This document shows, in pieces, positions 39,325 to 49,535 of a DNA stretch of 62,500 bases (its first letter is position 1; the number at the start of each line of letters is the position of its first letter). The notes under the pieces are model-generated. The model was not told where the DNA came from and ran no database searches. It saw nothing but the letters and a program-made list of their open reading frames with translations. Origin of the DNA: Pseudoalteromonas sp. GCY (lineage in GTDB: Bacteria > Pseudomonadota > Gammaproteobacteria > Enterobacterales > Alteromonadaceae); NCBI RefSeq assembly GCF_016695175.1, contig NZ_CP068023.1:3817501-3880000 (forward strand), in the 5' to 3' direction. Made by a program: the position numbers and the translations under genes.

Positions 39325-40659
39325 TTACTCGAGTAAAGTAGCCGCTCGAGTGAGCTGATGATATTTATATGCCAAGGTCAACCCACGCAACCCCATAAAA
39401 CAACTCATCGCAAGCCAGAGCGCATGATTACCAAGTGGCAATGCAATCAAAAAAGGCAAGAAAAAACCGAATACCGCAGAAACTAGCATGCTATTTCGCA
39501 TTTCTTTAGCACGAGTAAGCCCAACAAAGATGCCGTCAAACAAAAAGCAACTCATGGCAATCAAAGGTAATAGTACCAACCAAGGTAAGTAAGTACCTGC
39601 CAACGTAATTACTTCGGGGATATTGGTTAATAAGCTAATGATCCAGCCACCAGCTAGATAAAAAATAGCACTGTATAAAAGCGCAAATGCAGCCCCCCAA
39701 AACAGGCTTACTTTTACCCATAATTGCAATTGCCCCAACGAACCTTGCCCTTTTGCTCTGCCGACTTTAGCCTCCGCAGCATAAGCGATACCGTCCATCG
39801 CAAAGCTGACTAACATCAAAAAGTTAAGTAATACAGCGTTGGCCGCCAACGTGATCTCACCAAGCCTTGCGCCATAGAAAGTCATGAAACTAAAGCAGAG
39901 TTGTAAGATCAAGGAGCGAATAAAAATATCACGATTCAAGGTGAGTAAACTGAGCCACTGCGCGCGCTTTGGTAGAGTGAATTTCAACGCAATACCGTGG
40001 CGCTTTGCTACCAATGCGCTCAAAAACAAGGATAAGCCTAATGCAGAGTAGTCTGCAATGAGTGAAGCCCAAGCTGCACCTGCTACTCCCCACTCAAATC
40101 CGACAACAAATAAAATGTCCAAGGCGATATTCACTATGTTTGTGAACAATACCAGATAAAATGGCCCTCGTCCGTAATGCATCCCAAGCATAAAGCCCAG
40201 CAACACAAGATTCAACATTGCTGCAGGCGCACTGAATACACGGATTTGAAAATATAATTTTGCTTGCTCAAATACTTCACTAGAAGCATTTGAAAGCTGA
40301 GCAATTAATTGGCTCAACAGAGGAGATAATACAATCAAACTCACGGCAAAGAGCAGCGCGATGAGCATACTGGTATATAGTGAACGTGTTAGCTTGTCAT
40401 GGTCTTGCTGGCCGCTTGATTGAGCGATCACTCCTGTTGTACTCATTCGCAGAAAACTTGCAAGCCAAAATAATACCGAGATAGCGCTAGAGCCAAGCGC
40501 AATCCCAGCCAAAAAATGCGCATCTCCCATATGGCCAATTACTGCTGTATCGACTAATCCTAACAGTGGCACCGTAATATTTGATAGTATCATCGGACCT
40601 GCAAGTAGTAAGAGGCTCAGATGTTGCGCTTTATGGCATTTAAGAAATTGATACAACAT
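39325..40659 (-). CDS. dinF: MATE family efflux transporter DinF
   Basis: A 12-helix cation-coupled exporter of 444 residues, close to E. coli DinF along its whole length: SNITVPLLGLVDTAVIGHMGD near 27-47, FLRMSTTGVIAQ near 70 and EMRNSM near 385. In E. coli dinF is SOS-regulated with lexA; here lexA is about 18 kb away and I see no LexA box in front of this copy. The ATG at 40659 lacks a good ribosome site but no other start fits the family. Its first 39 bp overlap the divergent deacetylase gene. Confidence 0.92.
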   Translation of the reverse strand: MLYQFLKCHKAQHLSLLLLAGPMILSNITVPLLGLVDTAVIGHMGDAHFLAGIALGSSAISVLFWLASFLRMSTTGVIAQSSGQQDHDKLTRSLYTSMLIALLFAVSLIVLSPLLSQLIAQLSNASSEVFEQAKLYFQIRVFSAPAAMLNLVLLGFMLGMHYGRGPFYLVLFTNIVNIALDILFVVGFEWGVAGAAWASLIADYSALGLSLFLSALVAKRHGIALKFTLPKRAQWLSLLTLNRDIFIRSLILQLCFSFMTFYGARLGEITLAANAVLLNFLMLVSFAMDGIAYAAEAKVGRAKGQGSLGQLQLWVKVSLFWGAAFALLYSAIFYLAGGWIISLLTNIPEVITLAGTYLPWLVLLPLIAMSCFLFDGIFVGLTRAKEMRNSMLVSAVFGFFLPFLIALPLGNHALWLAMSCFMGLRGLTLAYKYHQLTRAATLLE

Positions 40660-41664
40660 ATTATTTTTGGTTTGGCCCTATTCTCAGCAAATAGTTGGAG
40701 TGCGGTTATCTTACAGTATCATCACGTGAGTGAGAAACTCCCTGCGGTCACCAGCGTGAGTGAAGAAACCTTTAAATCTCATCTTAACCACATTAAAGAA
40801 CACGGTTTTTCGGTGATACCTTTACCACAGTTGTTAGATAGCCTGAAGTCGGGTAAGTCTCTACCAGAAAAAACGTTAGCTATCACCTTTGATGATGGCT
40901 ATGAAAACAATATCACTGCGGCGGCCCCGCTCCTGGAATCTTTTGGCTTTCCCTATACTATTTTCGTCAACCCTCAACTTATTGACGAAAAGAAAAGCTA
41001 TGTCATGACGTGGGATGAACTGAGAGCATTAGCAAAACGCGGTGCAATTATCGCAAATCATAGTGCTAAGCACGATTACCTCCATCTCAAACTAAAAAAT
41101 GAAACAGTGGCGCAGTGGCGTGCGCGTGTTGAGCGCGATATCACATGGTCACAGCAGCGTATTAAAGAAGAAATTGGCCACGATTACCCGTACCTCGCAT
41201 ACCCTTACGGCGAGTTTAATAATGAGTTACAAAAGCTGGTAGCAGAACTTGGACTTATTGGTATTGGGCAACACTCTGGTGCGGTTGGTGTTTCTTCAGA
41301 TTTTACACGTATCGCTCGATTTCCCGCATCGGGAAATTACAGCAACTTAGAAACATTAAAAACTAAGCTCGAAACCAAAGCATTCTCTCTACAAAAATTA
41401 GATTACCTTGATAGCGTCACGAACAATAAAACACCAGGAATCACGTTGCATTTTAACAATAAGGATTTTCATCAGAGTCAATTTGCATGCTACGTTTCAG
41501 GTGTTGGGCAAGCTGAGCTGAATTGGCTATCAGAAACCAGTGTACGTATTCAAACTCCGAAAGCACTGCCCATAGGACGGTCACGATATAACTGTACTGC
41601 ACCTTCAATCAAAGACACAGGACGATATTATTGGTTTTCACAACCTTGGGTTATTGAAAAATAA
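40621..41664 (+). CDS. exported polysaccharide deacetylase (NodB homology)
   Basis: A 347-residue carbohydrate esterase 4 protein with a signal sequence ending near SANSWSA. The NodB motifs are visible: ITFDDGYEN with D91 and the metal-ligand D92, HSAKH with H147 and H151, and YPYGEFN. It should remove acetyl groups from GlcNAc-containing polymers in the envelope or outside. An AGAGG ribosome site supports ATG 40621; ATG 40633 is an alternative. About 90 residues after the NodB domain form an extra C-terminal domain. It is divergent from and overlaps dinF. Confidence 0.88.
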   Translation: MLRFMAFKKLIQHIIFGLALFSANSWSAVILQYHHVSEKLPAVTSVSEETFKSHLNHIKEHGFSVIPLPQLLDSLKSGKSLPEKTLAITFDDGYENNITAAAPLLESFGFPYTIFVNPQLIDEKKSYVMTWDELRALAKRGAIIANHSAKHDYLHLKLKNETVAQWRARVERDITWSQQRIKEEIGHDYPYLAYPYGEFNNELQKLVAELGLIGIGQHSGAVGVSSDFTRIARFPASGNYSNLETLKTKLETKAFSLQKLDYLDSVTNNKTPGITLHFNNKDFHQSQFACYVSGVGQAELNWLSETSVRIQTPKALPIGRSRYNCTAPSIKDTGRYYWFSQPWVIEK

Positions 41665-41673
41665 CAGATATGG

Positions 41674-41695
41674 GTAGGAACAAGTTCGCTCCTAC
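41674..41695. repeat. REP-like hairpin between deacetylase and cheB
   Basis: Read on the minus strand this is GTAGGAGCGAACTTGTTCCT then AC: a hairpin with GTAGGA pairing to TCCTAC. The GTRGGAGCGA start is shared with the two repeats near 59.6-59.8 kb. It sits between two convergent genes, a common place for REP elements. On the plus strand TCTTACTTTTT follows, so it may also act as a weak terminator. Confidence 0.45.
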
Positions 41696-41697
41696 TC

Positions 41698-42726
41698 TTA
41701 CTTTTTAACCGCGCTCAGCATGGTTTCAGTCACTTTACTCAAAGGTACTAGGCTTTGCACTGCACCAAGCTCGTACGCAGCTCTAGGCATTCCCCATACC
41801 ACACAGCTAAGTTCATCTTGTGCAAATGTATTAGCACCTGCGGCTTTCAAAGCCAGCATCGCTTTTGCTCCATCACTGCCCATTCCCGTGAGCATAGCAG
41901 CGCAAACATGCTTCCCCATTGGCACAAGGGAGTTAAATAACACTTCAACTGAGGGTTTATGACGATTAACAGGCTCAGTATCATCTAATCGGCAGACATA
42001 TCCGGTTGCAGTGTGTGCCACCTTAAGATGTTTGTCTCCCGGTGCTATGAATACATGACCAGGTAATAAAACATCACCCTCTTCTGCTTCTTTGACTGAT
42101 ACTGCACAGGTGCGATCCATTCTTTGCGCGAATGAGGTGCTGAAAACTGGTGGGATATGTTGGGTGATAACAACAGGAGGCGCGTGTGTTGGTAATCGCA
42201 TAAGCACCTCTCTAATAGCTTCAGTTCCTCCAGTTGAGGCTCCTATGGCTAAAATAGTATTACGCGAAAATGTATAATTACGGCCAATTTCTAGTTCGCT
42301 TTCCTGTTTTGGTGCTTTAAAAGCCCTCACTCTTGCACCGGCTGCTACTCTAATCTTTTTAACCAGCAAATCGGAATAAGACATTAAGGTATCAGCAACA
42401 TTGCTGGTGGGCTTAGAAATAAAATCAACTGCGCCTAACTCTAATGCCTCTATCGTGGCGGGTGACCCCTCTTGGGTCAACGTGGAGATCATCACAACGG
42501 GCATTGGCCTTAAACGCATTAAATTTTTGAGAAAATTAATGCCATTCATTTTTGGCATTTCTATATCCAACGTTAATACGTCAGGCGAAGTTGATTTAAT
42601 GAGTTCTCTCGCTTCATAAGGATCTTCTGCAGTGCCAACGACTTTAATACCATCCGCCTGACCTAATATTTCTTTTAACAACCCACGAATTAACGGAGAG
42701 TCGTCAACAATCAGAACTTTGATCAT
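41698..42726 (-). CDS. cheB: chemotaxis protein-glutamate methylesterase CheB
   Basis: The adaptation methylesterase/deamidase, 342 residues. The receiver domain has D54 in LTLDIEMP; the effector domain has the catalytic Ser in AIGASTGGTEAI, the His in VITQHIPPVF and the Asp in MGSDGAKAM. It is the last gene of the che operon, 9 bp after cheD. Confidence 0.95.
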   Translation of the reverse strand: MIKVLIVDDSPLIRGLLKEILGQADGIKVVGTAEDPYEARELIKSTSPDVLTLDIEMPKMNGINFLKNLMRLRPMPVVMISTLTQEGSPATIEALELGAVDFISKPTSNVADTLMSYSDLLVKKIRVAAGARVRAFKAPKQESELEIGRNYTFSRNTILAIGASTGGTEAIREVLMRLPTHAPPVVITQHIPPVFSTSFAQRMDRTCAVSVKEAEEGDVLLPGHVFIAPGDKHLKVAHTATGYVCRLDDTEPVNRHKPSVEVLFNSLVPMGKHVCAAMLTGMGSDGAKAMLALKAAGANTFAQDELSCVVWGMPRAAYELGAVQSLVPLSKVTETMLSAVKK

Positions 42727-42735
42727 ATTTCACAC

Positions 42736-43350
42736 CTAAAATAGCTCAATATCCGTTTTATTGTCTTGAGCTTCAATGTCATGTAAGTAACGCACTTCAC
42801 GTTGTTCAATTGTGTTATTGTGCATGGTTCGTAACTTTTTCACTTGCGCTTTACCACTTTGAGGATGAAAAATAACTTTTCTTGGCCAAGGGCCACCTAC
42901 ATCCTGTGAAATTAAATTCAAACATTCCTCTTCCACATAGGCTTGAGCAAACCTGATGTTACCTTCTCCGATATCAGTCATAGCGCTGATGATTTTTCCG
43001 CCGCCAAAAAGTTTAATTTTTAAATTGCTTCTAGACGCCCCATTTTTGAGTACTTCATTTATCAGATACTCCATCGCCCAGTTACCATAACGGCAATTTA
43101 GATCATCCGCATGTACTTCTCTTAGCGCCTTGGCTCCGGGTAACATAAAGTGATTCATACCACCTATACCCAGTTTCTCGTCATATACGCAAGCGGCAAT
43201 ACAGGAACCTAGTACAGTCGAAATCAGTTCGTCCTGCTTGGATACATAAAACTCCCCTGGAAGTACTTTTGCGACGACTTTGGCACGCCCTGAATCCCAA
43301 AAGCGTTTTACATGCTCGAAGCCTCTGAGAACAGGTCTAAACTCTCTCAT
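42736..43350 (-). CDS. cheD: chemoreceptor glutamine deamidase CheD
   Basis: CheD deamidates receptor glutamines and modulates adaptation. It has 204 residues. The catalytic Cys is in LGSCIAACVYD and the His in GGMNHFMLPG; a Thr follows in the FGGGKI region segment. The N-terminus (LRGFEHVKRFWDSGRAKV) is typical of proteobacterial CheD. It overlaps cheR by 14 bp. Confidence 0.94.
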   Translation of the reverse strand: MREFRPVLRGFEHVKRFWDSGRAKVVAKVLPGEFYVSKQDELISTVLGSCIAACVYDEKLGIGGMNHFMLPGAKALREVHADDLNCRYGNWAMEYLINEVLKNGASRSNLKIKLFGGGKIISAMTDIGEGNIRFAQAYVEEECLNLISQDVGGPWPRKVIFHPQSGKAQVKKLRTMHNNTIEQREVRYLHDIEAQDNKTDIELF

Positions 43351-44167
43351 TCAACTGGCCTTTTTGATAAATGGTTTTACCTAGATTTTTAAATTCTAGG
43401 TGCTCTTTTCCCATCGTTTCGGAGTGCCCAATAAGTAAGTAACCATTGGGAACTAACATGTCATGATATTGCTCAAATAGTTTGTCTTTGGTTTCTTTAT
43501 CAAAATAAATTAAAACATTACGACAGAAAATAACATCAAAGGGTCCTTTCATTGGCCATGGCTCTAGAAGATTAAGTCGTTTAAAATGGATGAAAGATTG
43601 CAATTTAGGCTTCACTTTATACGTTGCTCCATCAGCACTTCTAAGAAACCATTTTTTGAGCTTATCTTCATCTAAACCCGTGACGTTATTTGCCGTATAT
43701 TCTCCGAGACTCGCTTTGCCCAAGACGTTGGAATCTAGATCTGTTGCCAGCACTTTGACATCCCAACCATTCGGAAAAGCATTCGCAATGGTCATCGCAA
43801 TACTATAAGGCTCTTCACCAGTAGAGCATCCAGCAGACCAGATCCGGACTCTTCTATCCTGTTTGTGTCTGGCAATAATTTCGGGAACTATTTTCTTTGT
43901 TAAAAATTCGAAGTGATGATTTTCCCGAAAAAATGAGGTTAAATTGGTCGTGATTGCATTGATAAAATGACTAAATTCAACATCTTGATTTTCTTCCAAA
44001 AAAGACAAGTACGCCTCAAATGATTTTAGCCCGTTGGCTCTTATGCGCCTTGCCAACCTTGAGTAAACCATTTCCCTTTTATGCGGCCCGAGTACTATGC
44101 CGCATGTGTCATAGACCCGAGCCGAAATTTCGGAAAAATCCTTATCGGTCAACAGAAACTCTCGCAT
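43337..44167 (-). CDS. cheR: chemotaxis protein methyltransferase CheR
   Basis: The SAM-dependent methyltransferase that adds methyl groups to receptor glutamates, 276 residues. The N-terminal helical domain carries the receptor-binding positive face (RLARRIRANGL), and the SAM site reads IWSAGCSTGEEPYSIAM with FCRNVLIYFD further on. A beta-subdomain should bind the receptor's C-terminal pentapeptide, which is present in the MCP encoded just upstream. Confidence 0.95.
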   Translation of the reverse strand: MREFLLTDKDFSEISARVYDTCGIVLGPHKREMVYSRLARRIRANGLKSFEAYLSFLEENQDVEFSHFINAITTNLTSFFRENHHFEFLTKKIVPEIIARHKQDRRVRIWSAGCSTGEEPYSIAMTIANAFPNGWDVKVLATDLDSNVLGKASLGEYTANNVTGLDEDKLKKWFLRSADGATYKVKPKLQSFIHFKRLNLLEPWPMKGPFDVIFCRNVLIYFDKETKDKLFEQYHDMLVPNGYLLIGHSETMGKEHLEFKNLGKTIYQKGQLNERV

Positions 44168-44219
44168 CGTCGTATTCCTTCAGCCAACCCCCACTAAGGA
44201 ATTGACCTATTACCTAACC

Positions 44220-46907
44220 CTAAAACTCTTCCCACTCTTCCGAGTCATCTGCAAACTGATTACTTCTCGTGTTTTGCTGGGGAAGCTTATTGGAGTTCAT
44301 TGTCCGTTTTGGTAATTGTTTTTCTGGCGCCTTATAGTTCTTCGGTGACTCAGATATTTCTAAGCTACGGTGTGAAGATTCATCAAGTGTGAAGAAATTT
44401 AATAATCTTCTCATATCATTTGCTTGCTCAGCCATAGATTCCCCTGCAGCTGACGCTTCTTCAACTAAGGCAGCGTTTTGCTGCGTCATTTCATCCATTT
44501 GTGACACTGCTTTATTGACCTGCTCAATACCAGAGCTCTGCTCAATCGACGCTTCAGCAATGTCGGAGATCATGTTCGTTACCCGCTTAACAGACTCAAC
44601 TATTTCTTTTAGCGTTTCACCAGACTCATTAACTAGTAACGTACCATCTTCGACTTTACTTACACTGTCTCTGATCAGGTCTTTAATTTCTTTAGCTGCT
44701 GCGGCAGAGCGCTGAGCTAGATTACGAACTTCACCTGCAACCACAGCGAATCCTCGACCTTGCTCTCCAGCTCTAGCAGCTTCAACGGCTGCGTTTAATG
44801 CCAATAAGTTTGTCTGAAAAGCGATTTCATCAATAACACCTATAATGTCCGCAATTTTCTTACTTGAGTCATTAATTTCAGACATGCTTTCAACTGCGCG
44901 TGTGACTACTTCACCGCCCTTGGTCGCCTTATCACAAGTTTCTTCAGCCAGCTCGTTGGCTACTTTCGCGTTATCTGCATTTTGTCTAACGGTGCTCGTC
45001 ATTTCTTCCATACTCGAAGCTGTTTCTTCTAGTGAGGATGCTTGCTCCTCGGTCCGCTGACTCAAATCCGCGTTACCTTGAGATATTTCATCTGCACCAC
45101 TGGCAACTAAATTTGCAGAAGTACGGATCCGACCCAGCACCTCGGTTAACTTCTCAGCGGTAGTATTTGCGTCTTTTTTCAGCTTCTCATAGGCCCCGCG
45201 ATAATCGCCTTCAATACGTCTAGTTAAATTACCAGTTGCCAATGCGTCTAACATGTCCCCCATATCTGTAACAGTCTCGTCAACAGTAGACACTAAACTG
45301 TTTAACCCTTTGGTTAGTCTTAAATAGAAGCCATCTTTCCCATCTTCTGATAAACGAACACTAAGGTTACCAGCGTTAGCCGACTGAACTAGACCATTCA
45401 CCTCTTTCTCAATCGTAACTTCTTTGGTTCTATCTTCCCATTCAACAACGGTGCCCACACGTTCATTATTGCCATCAAATATCGGATTGGCGACTAGGCC
45501 AAAGGTTCTTCCGCCGACAACGATTTCCGTTTTATACTCGGTTTCAAGTCGAGAAAGCATGGTACGTTGATGACTTGGGTTACGGTGAAAGACATCAATA
45601 TTTGCCCCCATAAGATGGTTACTATCAAAATTAGGCAGGTCACGCCTTAAATCGCTCTCAGCATTTCTCATCATGTCCTTCACTGCGCGATTCAAGTACA
45701 CGATCTCAAATTGTTCATTTGCAATCATCGTGTTCGTCGATACGTTGTCTAATGCTCTGCGAACGCGCAAGTTTTCAGCGGCAGCTGTTTTCTCATTCTC
45801 TTCACGAACTAAGCGCTCGGTCTTATCTTCCCACTCAACAACTGTACCAATCCGTTTTTTCTCATCATCAAATACCGGTGTCGCAATTAAACCAAATGTA
45901 AAGCCCGCTACTTTAATATCTGTACGATATACGTCATTCAGTTTTTCAAGCAAATTCCTTTGATGGCTAGGGTTTGCATGAAATACATCAATGCATTGCC
46001 CAACAAGTGTATCCACATCAAAGTTCGGTAATGATTTTCTAAGCTGTGTTTGATTGTCTCTCAACATTCGCACAACCGAATCATTAACATAAATAATATT
46101 CAACCCTTCGTCTGCTAGCATTACGTTTGCCTGACAAACGTCCAGTGCGCTCGATATACGAGCATTGTGGCTTGCCAAATCCGCCTGCTTTTTCTCTAGC
46201 GCTAATTCTCTTGTAAGGTCTTTCCACTCAACTAAAGTCGCGATCCTTTGCCCTTCATCGTCGAAAACAGGTGTGGCGATAAGATCAAAGGTCAAACCTG
46301 CCACTTTGATTTGTGTGACATATGGACGGGTCAAATTAGCTAGGATGCCTCTCTGGTGGCTAGGGTTTTTATGGAATGTATCAATATTTGCACCAATCAA
46401 ACTATCAACATTAAAGCCAGATAATTCTTGCTGTAACTTAGCCTGATTTTTACGCAGCATACTTGTTACTGAATCGTTCAAATACACAATGTTGAGAGAA
46501 ACATCTGCAAGCATGATATTGGCCTGACAGACCTTTAAAGCCAGCAACAAACTATGGCTATGATCTTGACTATCTACTGCGTCACCATTTAATAAATTAG
46601 CAACCGCCTTGTATAAAGATGATTGGCGTGACGCATTGCTTGCATTCAGTAAGCTAGCATCTTTACTCTCTATCGCGGGAACAATTTCCTCGACATCTTG
46701 TAACTTAGAAAGCAGAGTGTTTGCGCTTTGCTTAAGTAGTAAAATTGCCAGCACCACACTGACAGCCGCTATTACCATCGCCACATAGGCTTGTGTAGAC
46801 ATGTTAATATTCAACATTTGAACACTAATTGCCAAGCCCACAAATATTATGGCACCCGCAATCAGAACCCTATTGTTGAGTTGACTTGCTAATGCTTGAT
46901 CGCTCAT
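44220..46907 (-). CDS. methyl-accepting chemotaxis protein with three tandem PAS domains
   Basis: An 895-residue receptor. Two membrane helices (about 13-32 and 39-58) are separated by a very short loop, so there is no periplasmic sensor. Three homologous PAS domains follow at about 122-232, 252-362 and 382-493, each with an FHxNPSHQR motif and a VVEWxDxT end. A HAMP-like stretch and a full signalling hairpin ([21 protein letters not shown] tip region) come next. The protein ends EWEEF, a CheR/CheB tether of the xWxxF type. The ATG at 46907 with GGGGG upstream was preferred over 46934, which lies in cheW. Redox or gas sensing through heme or flavin in the PAS domains is possible but not shown. 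Confidence 0.93.
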   Translation of the reverse strand: MSDQALASQLNNRVLIAGAIIFVGLAISVQMLNINMSTQAYVAMVIAAVSVVLAILLLKQSANTLLSKLQDVEEIVPAIESKDASLLNASNASRQSSLYKAVANLLNGDAVDSQDHSHSLLLALKVCQANIMLADVSLNIVYLNDSVTSMLRKNQAKLQQELSGFNVDSLIGANIDTFHKNPSHQRGILANLTRPYVTQIKVAGLTFDLIATPVFDDEGQRIATLVEWKDLTRELALEKKQADLASHNARISSALDVCQANVMLADEGLNIIYVNDSVVRMLRDNQTQLRKSLPNFDVDTLVGQCIDVFHANPSHQRNLLEKLNDVYRTDIKVAGFTFGLIATPVFDDEKKRIGTVVEWEDKTERLVREENEKTAAAENLRVRRALDNVSTNTMIANEQFEIVYLNRAVKDMMRNAESDLRRDLPNFDSNHLMGANIDVFHRNPSHQRTMLSRLETEYKTEIVVGGRTFGLVANPIFDGNNERVGTVVEWEDRTKEVTIEKEVNGLVQSANAGNLSVRLSEDGKDGFYLRLTKGLNSLVSTVDETVTDMGDMLDALATGNLTRRIEGDYRGAYEKLKKDANTTAEKLTEVLGRIRTSANLVASGADEISQGNADLSQRTEEQASSLEETASSMEEMTSTVRQNADNAKVANELAEETCDKATKGGEVVTRAVESMSEINDSSKKIADIIGVIDEIAFQTNLLALNAAVEAARAGEQGRGFAVVAGEVRNLAQRSAAAAKEIKDLIRDSVSKVEDGTLLVNESGETLKEIVESVKRVTNMISDIAEASIEQSSGIEQVNKAVSQMDEMTQQNAALVEEASAAGESMAEQANDMRRLLNFFTLDESSHRSLEISESPKNYKAPEKQLPKRTMNSNKLPQQNTRSNQFADDSEEWEEF

Positions 46908-46908
46908 G

Positions 46909-47430
46909 TTATCCCCCGACAACCAATTGCTCATTCTGCTTTACTTCAAGATCTAATATCTTCTTCAAATTTAAAAGTACGACCATTTTTTCACCAACAT
47001 TGACAAGTCCTTGTACAAATTGACTATTTTCCGAGTCTTGAAAATCTGGAACATCCTTCGCTGTTTCTTCATTGATGCTGTATACATCAGACACCGCATC
47101 AACAACTAACCCCATAATTTTTGTAGCCTCTTTTATTACAACGGAGACAACGATAACCACCGTTAGGGCTCCATATTCAATTTGCGGTAAGCCGAATCGA
47201 ACCCTTAAATCTATGATCGGCACTATCGTGCCACGTAAATTAATCGCACCGTTCACATACTTAGGTGCGTTTGGAATAGCAGTAACTTCTTCCCACCCTC
47301 TGATTTCCTGCACGGCCAAAATATCCATGCCGTACTCTTCGCCCGCCATCATAAAGGTGAGAAATTGTGTATCGTCATCTCTGTCTGCAAGCATGATTTG
47401 TTCATTAATCGAGGCTTTTTCAGTGATCAT
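46909..47430 (-). CDS. cheW: chemotaxis coupling protein CheW
   Basis: The adaptor joining receptor tips to the CheA kinase, 173 residues, with the double SH3-like fold and the signatures [37 protein letters not shown] and [10 protein letters not shown]. It overlaps the end of cheA by 4 bp (ATGA) and ends one base before the MCP start codon. Confidence 0.95.
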   Translation of the reverse strand: MITEKASINEQIMLADRDDDTQFLTFMMAGEEYGMDILAVQEIRGWEEVTAIPNAPKYVNGAINLRGTIVPIIDLRVRFGLPQIEYGALTVVIVVSVVIKEATKIMGLVVDAVSDVYSINEETAKDVPDFQDSENSQFVQGLVNVGEKMVVLLNLKKILDLEVKQNEQLVVGG

Positions 47431-49517
47431 GACACCACCTCATCTAACTCTTGTTCTACTAATAATTCTTGAGTTCCTGGACGCTTTAAGCCACTTAGTT
47501 TTATAAGACCACTAATATCAACAATTAAAGAGACTCTGCCATCACCTAAAATTGTCGCCCCTGAGATCCCATTTACTTTCTGATAATTCGCTTCGAGACT
47601 TTTAATAACGACCTGTTGTTGCGCCAGTAAATCATCCACCAACAGTCCCACTTTGTGACTATCACTCTCAACAACCACTAACAGTGTTTTATCCAACTCT
47701 TCTATTGCACCACCATGGTTAAATAGTTGATATAGCCTTAGTATTGGTATGTATTCATCTCGTAACCGAAGCACCTCTAAGCCATTACCTACTTTGCTCA
47801 CTTTTTTAATATCTATTTGTAAAGACTCAACAATAGAGATAAGTGGAATGATGTAGGTATGCTTCGCAACTTTAACCAGTTGACCATCAAGAATGGCCAG
47901 CGTTAATGGCAATCTAATTGTAAACGTTGAGCCAACCCCTTTTGCAGAAGTCACTTCAACGCTGCCGTTTAATGCTTGAATATTTCTTCGAACAACGTCC
48001 ATACCCACGCCGCGACCAGAGATATCACTCACTTCATCGGCTGTTGAAAACCCAGGCCTAAAAATAAGTTCATTAACCTCTTCAACAGTCAGCTCATCAG
48101 TTGCTTGAATCAGGCCATTGGCAATTGCTTTACTTTTTATTTTTTCGGTATTCAAGCCTCTGCCATCATCCATGATTTCAATCACAATATTTCCACCTTG
48201 GTGGAAAGCATTCAGTGTCACCGTACCAACGGGGTCTTTTCCGGCTTTTATTCTGTCTTCCGGTGTTTCTAAGCCGTGATCCAAAGAGTTTCTTACTAAA
48301 TGAACCATAGGATCGGAAATTTTTTCCATCACGGTTTTATCTAATTCTGTTTGCTCTCCTAGCAGTTTTAGCTCAACCTGTTTATTCAACTTCTGCGACG
48401 TATCTCTTACTAAACGGGGAAATCGGCTGAAGACAAAACTAATAGGTAACATCCTGATGCGCATTACATTTTCTTGTAAATCGCGCGTATTATGGGCTAA
48501 TTGAGCGAGGCCTTCTTGCATCGCAGCAAGTGTATTTTCTGTCGGTTCTTGCTCGCCCAATTGAGTCAACATAGCTTGGGTAATAACCAACTCCCCTACC
48601 ATATTGATAAGCGAATCAACTTTATCAATCCCAACACGGATCGAAGTCGATTCTGCTGATTTCTTGCTAGCCTCTGGCTTCGCCCTTGTCGCTGTCGCTG
48701 AGGGTGTTTTTGGTACATCAATATTTTGAGTCTCGTTGCTCGACGCTTCTTTCTTCCCACTCTCTGGTTCTGGCGTTGTAGAGACACTCACATCATCTTC
48801 AAATAAACCACCACATAAGGTAATAGAAATTTCAGCATCATCCTCAACCCACTCAAATACTTCTTTAATCGCCGACTCGGGATGACTGGTTGTTATGTAT
48901 AACCGCCAACTTAGGTAACAATCCTCTGGGTTGAAGTCATCAATTTCAGGTATTGCATCACAAAACGCATGAGTTTCTAAGTCCCCCAATTCTGACAGCT
49001 CACTTAACATATAAAGCGGTTCGTTACCGGTTTTAAACAAATGGGGAAGCGGTTTGAAGTCTATTTGATAGGTTTGAGATTCTTGCCCTTGAGGTGTGCT
49101 ATCAGCAGTGTCTGAGTTAACACTCTCTTTACCACCTAAAATCTCTTCAAATTTAACTTTCAACTCATTCGCATTGGAAAGATCTGGCTCTTCTTCGGCT
49201 TGTAATGCGGTTAGTAAGGCCCTTAAACAATCAACGGATTGGAGCAGCAAATTGACATGTTCAGCGGTCAACTGTCGACGCCCATCCCTGATCTGATCGA
49301 GTAAGGTTTCCAACACATGCGTGAAGTTAGCGACAGAAGTAAAACCAAATGTTCCACTGCCACCTTTGATGCTGTGTGCTGCGCGAAATATAGTATTGAT
49401 CGTTTCTGAGTCTTCATGGCCTGGCTGTAAATTCAGCAGCTCAGCTTCCATTATGTCTAGACCTTCAAAGCTCTCTTCAAAAAAGACATCAAAAAATTGG
49501 CTTAAATCAATACTCAT
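47427..49517 (-). CDS. cheA: chemotaxis histidine kinase CheA
   Basis: The central kinase, 696 residues. P1 has H48 in FRAAHSIKGGSGTFGF; a variable linker with a P2-like region covers about 130-265; the P3 dimerisation domain starts near IRVGIDKVDSLINMVGELV; P4 has the N-box HLVRNSLDHGLE and the G-boxes DDGRGLN and GRGVGMDVV; P5 is the CheW-like end. It lies between cheY and cheW in one operon. Confidence 0.96.
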   Translation of the reverse strand: MSIDLSQFFDVFFEESFEGLDIMEAELLNLQPGHEDSETINTIFRAAHSIKGGSGTFGFTSVANFTHVLETLLDQIRDGRRQLTAEHVNLLLQSVDCLRALLTALQAEEEPDLSNANELKVKFEEILGGKESVNSDTADSTPQGQESQTYQIDFKPLPHLFKTGNEPLYMLSELSELGDLETHAFCDAIPEIDDFNPEDCYLSWRLYITTSHPESAIKEVFEWVEDDAEISITLCGGLFEDDVSVSTTPEPESGKKEASSNETQNIDVPKTPSATATRAKPEASKKSAESTSIRVGIDKVDSLINMVGELVITQAMLTQLGEQEPTENTLAAMQEGLAQLAHNTRDLQENVMRIRMLPISFVFSRFPRLVRDTSQKLNKQVELKLLGEQTELDKTVMEKISDPMVHLVRNSLDHGLETPEDRIKAGKDPVGTVTLNAFHQGGNIVIEIMDDGRGLNTEKIKSKAIANGLIQATDELTVEEVNELIFRPGFSTADEVSDISGRGVGMDVVRRNIQALNGSVEVTSAKGVGSTFTIRLPLTLAILDGQLVKVAKHTYIIPLISIVESLQIDIKKVSKVGNGLEVLRLRDEYIPILRLYQLFNHGGAIEELDKTLLVVVESDSHKVGLLVDDLLAQQQVVIKSLEANYQKVNGISGATILGDGRVSLIVDISGLIKLSGLKRPGTQELLVEQELDEVVS

Positions 49518-49535
49518 ATCGACGCCTCTCTGTAT

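Noticed and set aside
40600..40720. LexA box expected before dinF by analogy with E. coli
   Set aside because: No CTGT-N8-ACAG was seen near the start.
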